The translations under genes were made by a program, and so were the position numbers. From contig DACB01000007.1 of NCBI GenBank assembly GCA_002494495.1, positions 357,814 to 365,142 on the forward strand: 7,329 bases of DNA. Reading direction: 5' to 3'. The notes under the pieces are model-generated. The model was not told the DNA's origin. It did no database searches and worked only from the letters and a program-made list of their open reading frames with translations. Source of the DNA: Methanobacterium sp. UBA294 (GTDB lineage: Archaea > Methanobacteriota > Methanobacteria > Methanobacteriales > Methanobacteriaceae). Each line of letters opens with the position of its first letter. Positions within the stretch are counted from its first letter, which is position 1. Shown here one piece after another: positions 5,386-7,329 of this stretch.

Positions 5386-6438
5386 TTGTATTTTGTAAAT
5401 TCAGTGAAAGACCTCCAAGATCTTAATCCGTTTATAATAATTGGTTGCGGCGGAGGCGGAGAAAAATTTGCTAATTTTGAAGGGGTCCAAGCTGTAGGTT
5501 TTATAGATGATGATCAAAATAAACAAGGAAGGGAATTTTGTAATCGTACGATTTATTCAAGTTTAGATGAATTATTCAAGGAGACTGAAGCCCGGAGCAT
5601 TGCTGTAATGCTCCCCATAGGAGCTGAGGCGATGGCGCTTAAATATGCTGTTCAAGCATTAGATAAAGGGAAAAATGTGGTTACTTCCTTTAGATCTTTA
5701 CCTTTACACACAAATTCTTCTCTTTTAAAGTTGGCACAGGAGAAGAACGTGATTATAAAGGAGATAAGTCCTCGGTTAGATGTTATACAAAATATTTTCG
5801 GGAATTCACCTACAAAATGCACGGAAACATTACCTAAGCTTAAATATAAACCCAAAACGCCAGTAATATTTGTAGGTGGGACATCTCAAGAATGTGGTAA
5901 GAGAACCACCACAAGGCTTCTTGGAAAGGCAGCCCAGGATGCAGGTATGATCCCTGGAATAGTATCCACCGATGAAATGGGACTGGAACAACCAGTTGAT
6001 ATGAATTTCCGCGCAGGAAGCCTTTCTGTGATGGATGTGGCATCTGCTGTTATGGGGTCCATAAAATATCTGGAAGAACAGAAGGATCCTGACATAATAT
6101 TGGTTGAAGGACAATCCAGTCTGACTGAAAGAGGTAATCCTCATCCCCGGGGTTTGTCCGCAGCAATAATGGTGGGGGCTCAGCCAGACTTTACCGTGGT
6201 ATGTCACAGACCAAATCACCCATACAGAGAACCTTTAGGTATAGAATATGAGGTGAAGGCCATCGAAGCTGTGGAACCTACCAAGGTAGTGGGGATTTCG
6301 CTGAATTTGAGGAATGTTGAAAATAAGAATGTACTTATGGATTATGAGGATAAATATAATCTCCCTGTTGTGGATATTAAAAATGGTGGAGCAGTAAAAT
6401 TATTAGATGTAATTAACGACCATATGAGGAAGTTATAA
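5386..6438 (+). CDS. DUF1611-family protein: Rossmann-like N-domain plus P-loop domain
   Basis: Two domains are visible. Residues 15-135 begin with a glycine-rich dinucleotide-like loop, FIIIGCGGGGE (16-26), followed by alternating strands and helices. The second domain (158-350) opens with a P-loop, GGTSQECGKRTTT (164-176), and contains STDEMG (194-199), ILVEGQSSL (238-246), HPRGLSAAIMVGAQPD (253-268) and VVCHRPNH (271-278). These are DUF1611 hallmarks. A bacterial member of this family, DgcN, is reported as a D-glutamate N-acetyltransferase; the archaeal function is unknown, and I do not transfer that name. The start is TTG at 5386 with AGGAGTGAT at 5374-5382; no better in-frame start is visible upstream. 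The stop is one base before the sepF ATG, so the two genes form an operon. Confidence 0.9.
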   Translation: MYFVNSVKDLQDLNPFIIIGCGGGGEKFANFEGVQAVGFIDDDQNKQGREFCNRTIYSSLDELFKETEARSIAVMLPIGAEAMALKYAVQALDKGKNVVTSFRSLPLHTNSSLLKLAQEKNVIIKEISPRLDVIQNIFGNSPTKCTETLPKLKYKPKTPVIFVGGTSQECGKRTTTRLLGKAAQDAGMIPGIVSTDEMGLEQPVDMNFRAGSLSVMDVASAVMGSIKYLEEQKDPDIILVEGQSSLTERGNPHPRGLSAAIMVGAQPDFTVVCHRPNHPYREPLGIEYEVKAIEAVEPTKVVGISLNLRNVENKNVLMDYEDKYNLPVVDIKNGGAVKLLDVINDHMRKL

Positions 6439-6439
6439 A

Positions 6440-6793
6440 ATGAAGGATATAATGGATAGTCTAAAGAAAAATCTCGGAATTGAAGAAAAAAATCAGAAAG
6501 AAAATCAAGAAACAATAATAATACCAGAACAATCTTTCTATGAGATAATATTGATGAAGGTGAATAATTTAGACGATTTCATTGATGCGTTGCAGCAGAT
6601 CGAAGAGGAGAAAAACCCAATTATTATGGATTTAACAAACTTCGAAAAGAATGTACCAGGGGATTTCCAAGTAGCCGGGGAGAAATTAAAGGCTTTTAGA
6701 GATAGCACTGGTGGTGAGGCAATTTTACTTACTAAGGATGGTAAAAATGTGATTATTGTAACTCCTCCAGAAATAAAACTCATAAGAAAGTGA
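6440..6793 (+). CDS. sepF: SepF, membrane anchor of the FtsZ division ring
   Basis: SepF is a cytoplasmic, membrane-associated protein that binds FtsZ. In most FtsZ-containing archaea it is thought to be the main FtsZ anchor because FtsA is absent. The 117 residues begin with an amphipathic helix, MKDIMDSLKKNLG (1-13), suited to membrane binding. A charged linker follows to about residue 30 (EEKNQKENQE). The SepF core starts with SFYEIILMKVNNLDDFIDALQQI (32-54) and continues with NPIIMDLTNFEK (59-70), a helix at 77-88 and the final strands GGEAILLTKDGKNVIIVTPPEI (91-112). The length and core fit the compact archaeal type. The ATG lies one base after the preceding stop, with AGGA at 6427-6430 as the likely ribosome binding site inside that gene. 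Coupled expression with DUF1611 suggests a shared role. Confidence 0.9.
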   Translation: MKDIMDSLKKNLGIEEKNQKENQETIIIPEQSFYEIILMKVNNLDDFIDALQQIEEEKNPIIMDLTNFEKNVPGDFQVAGEKLKAFRDSTGGEAILLTKDGKNVIIVTPPEIKLIRK

Positions 6794-6894
6794 AAATTCT
6801 TATCTAAGAGAATTATCATTTAAAATAGAACCGGGATCTATTTTTCGGTTTGACAATTAGATAATATTTCCATAGATAAATCATATTAAGTCAG
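6794..6894. other. Gap after sepF with weak termination signals
   Basis: A weak imperfect dyad (ATTCTT at 6796-6801 with AAGAGAAT near 6806-6813) and a T-run near 6840-6845 (TATTTTTC) follow the sepF stop. Either could terminate the operon. No gene is visible in this gap. Confidence 0.3.
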
Positions 6895-6912
6895 TGTATA
6901 AATTTATAAATA
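6895..6912 (+). promoter_or_regulatory. TATA region for the DUF2226/PATAN-like gene
   Basis: TGTATAAATTTATAAATA contains two overlapping TATA candidates, about 35-52 nt upstream of the ATG at 6947. The predicted start of transcription lies near 6926-6932, giving a very short leader with GAGGGATGAT as ribosome binding site. Confidence 0.5.
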
Positions 6913-6946
6913 AAGTAATTACAATTATTGATTGAGGGATGATAAT

Positions 6947-7329
6947 ATGGACGTGCCCATTACAAAACCTTCAATGGTTTCATATGCTGATGATCTGGAC
7001 TTTGCACAGTTATTGGGGAACTTATTGAAGGAAAAACATAATGGATTTATGAGGATAACATCTGATGCAGATGAAGGTTTCATCATATTCAAAGATGGGA
7101 GACAGGTAGCCGCAGAATACGGTAGGTTTGCCGGATCAGCCGCTATAGAACAATTCTCATCAGCCATGGAAGAAAGGAGCACTGTCATTGAAATATTTGA
7201 CCTTAGAAAATCCCATGTCGACTACATCTTAGATGTTAACAAACCATTTTTACTCGAAGCAGACTATGATGTTTACAAGATAATAGATGAACTTAAAGAT
7301 ACAGGCGCAACAGAAGAATTAGAACCTGA
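6947..7329 (+). CDS. DUF2226/PATAN-like regulatory protein, N-terminal part, cut by window edge
   Basis: I translated 127 codons from the ATG at 6947. The frame is still open at the right edge, where the last two bases are an incomplete codon, so the protein is partial. Residues 15-88 follow the pattern of PATAN/DUF4388-type domains: DFAQLLGNLLKEKHNGFMRI, then FIIFKDGRQVAAEYG (45-59), GSAAIEQF (63-70) and a final strand TVIEIFDL (79-86). This is the usual helix, 'function plus dG', and small-residue helix order. I also recall similar sequences under archaeal DUF2226. From about residue 94 a separate segment begins (DYILDVNKPFLLEADYDVYKIIDELK). PATAN domains are linked to small-GTPase and two-component signalling elsewhere; here that is inference. 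GAGGGATGAT just upstream sets the start. Confidence 0.85.
   Translation, partial: MDVPITKPSMVSYADDLDFAQLLGNLLKEKHNGFMRITSDADEGFIIFKDGRQVAAEYGRFAGSAAIEQFSSAMEERSTVIEIFDLRKSHVDYILDVNKPFLLEADYDVYKIIDELKDTGATEELEP

Noticed and set aside
5830..6219. Open frames on the minus strand within the DUF1611 gene
   Set aside because: Several overlapping frames lie opposite a gene with clear conserved motifs; none has a credible start or domain.
1..7329. Mobile element, phage, toxin-antitoxin or RNA gene
   Set aside because: I found no transposase, integrase, paired toxin-antitoxin ORFs, tRNA-like cloverleaf or rRNA sequence; all genes fit a chromosomal methanogen context.

Overview
The window looks like a methanogenic archaeon of the order Methanobacteriales (Methanobacterium-like). 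The DNA is AT-rich, with TATA-box promoters, T-tract gene ends and strong Shine-Dalgarno sites. The gene set fits: archaeal-type RNase Z, NadC, a single-module ZPR1 zinc-finger protein, a 2-phosphoglycerate-kinase-family protein and archaeal SepF. There is no sign of a phage, insertion sequence, CRISPR array, tRNA or rRNA. This appears to be chromosomal core with several poorly characterised, lineage-typical proteins.

Layout. On the left, a minus-strand pair holds RNase Z (138-1040) and, overlapping its stop by ATGA, the start of a small membrane protein that runs off the left edge (1-141). Divergently from these runs nadC (1285-2124). The nadC 3' end, with stop codon and oligo-T, is tandemly duplicated in the DNA that follows. 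Next, under its own promoter, is a 161-residue acidic protein (2423-2908). Its middle aligns without gaps to the archaeal histone fold, but the usual DNA-contacting residues are missing. It ends in a long T-tract, convergent with a minus-strand ZPR1-type protein (2969-3526). Upstream of that, on the same strand, is a P-loop kinase of the 2-phosphoglycerate kinase family (3745-4710) with a C-terminal domain I do not recognise.

The right third may form a functional group. It contains a stand-alone Roadblock/LC7 protein (minus, 4892-5239), divergent from a two-gene operon of a DUF1611-family P-loop protein (5386-6438) and sepF (6440-6793). A DUF2226/PATAN-like protein follows (6947 to the right edge). 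SepF anchors FtsZ to the membrane in archaea. Roadblock and PATAN-type domains are regulatory partners of small GTPases in other systems. The neighbourhood therefore suggests a division or polarity regulatory module, although no GTPase gene is visible here.

The strongest leads are the acidic histone-fold-like protein, the DUF1611-sepF operon with its Roadblock and PATAN-like neighbours, and the domain rearrangement of the kinase. Three genes (ZPR1, kinase, DUF1611) appear to start at TTG, each behind a Shine-Dalgarno that departs from AGGAGGTGAT in the middle.
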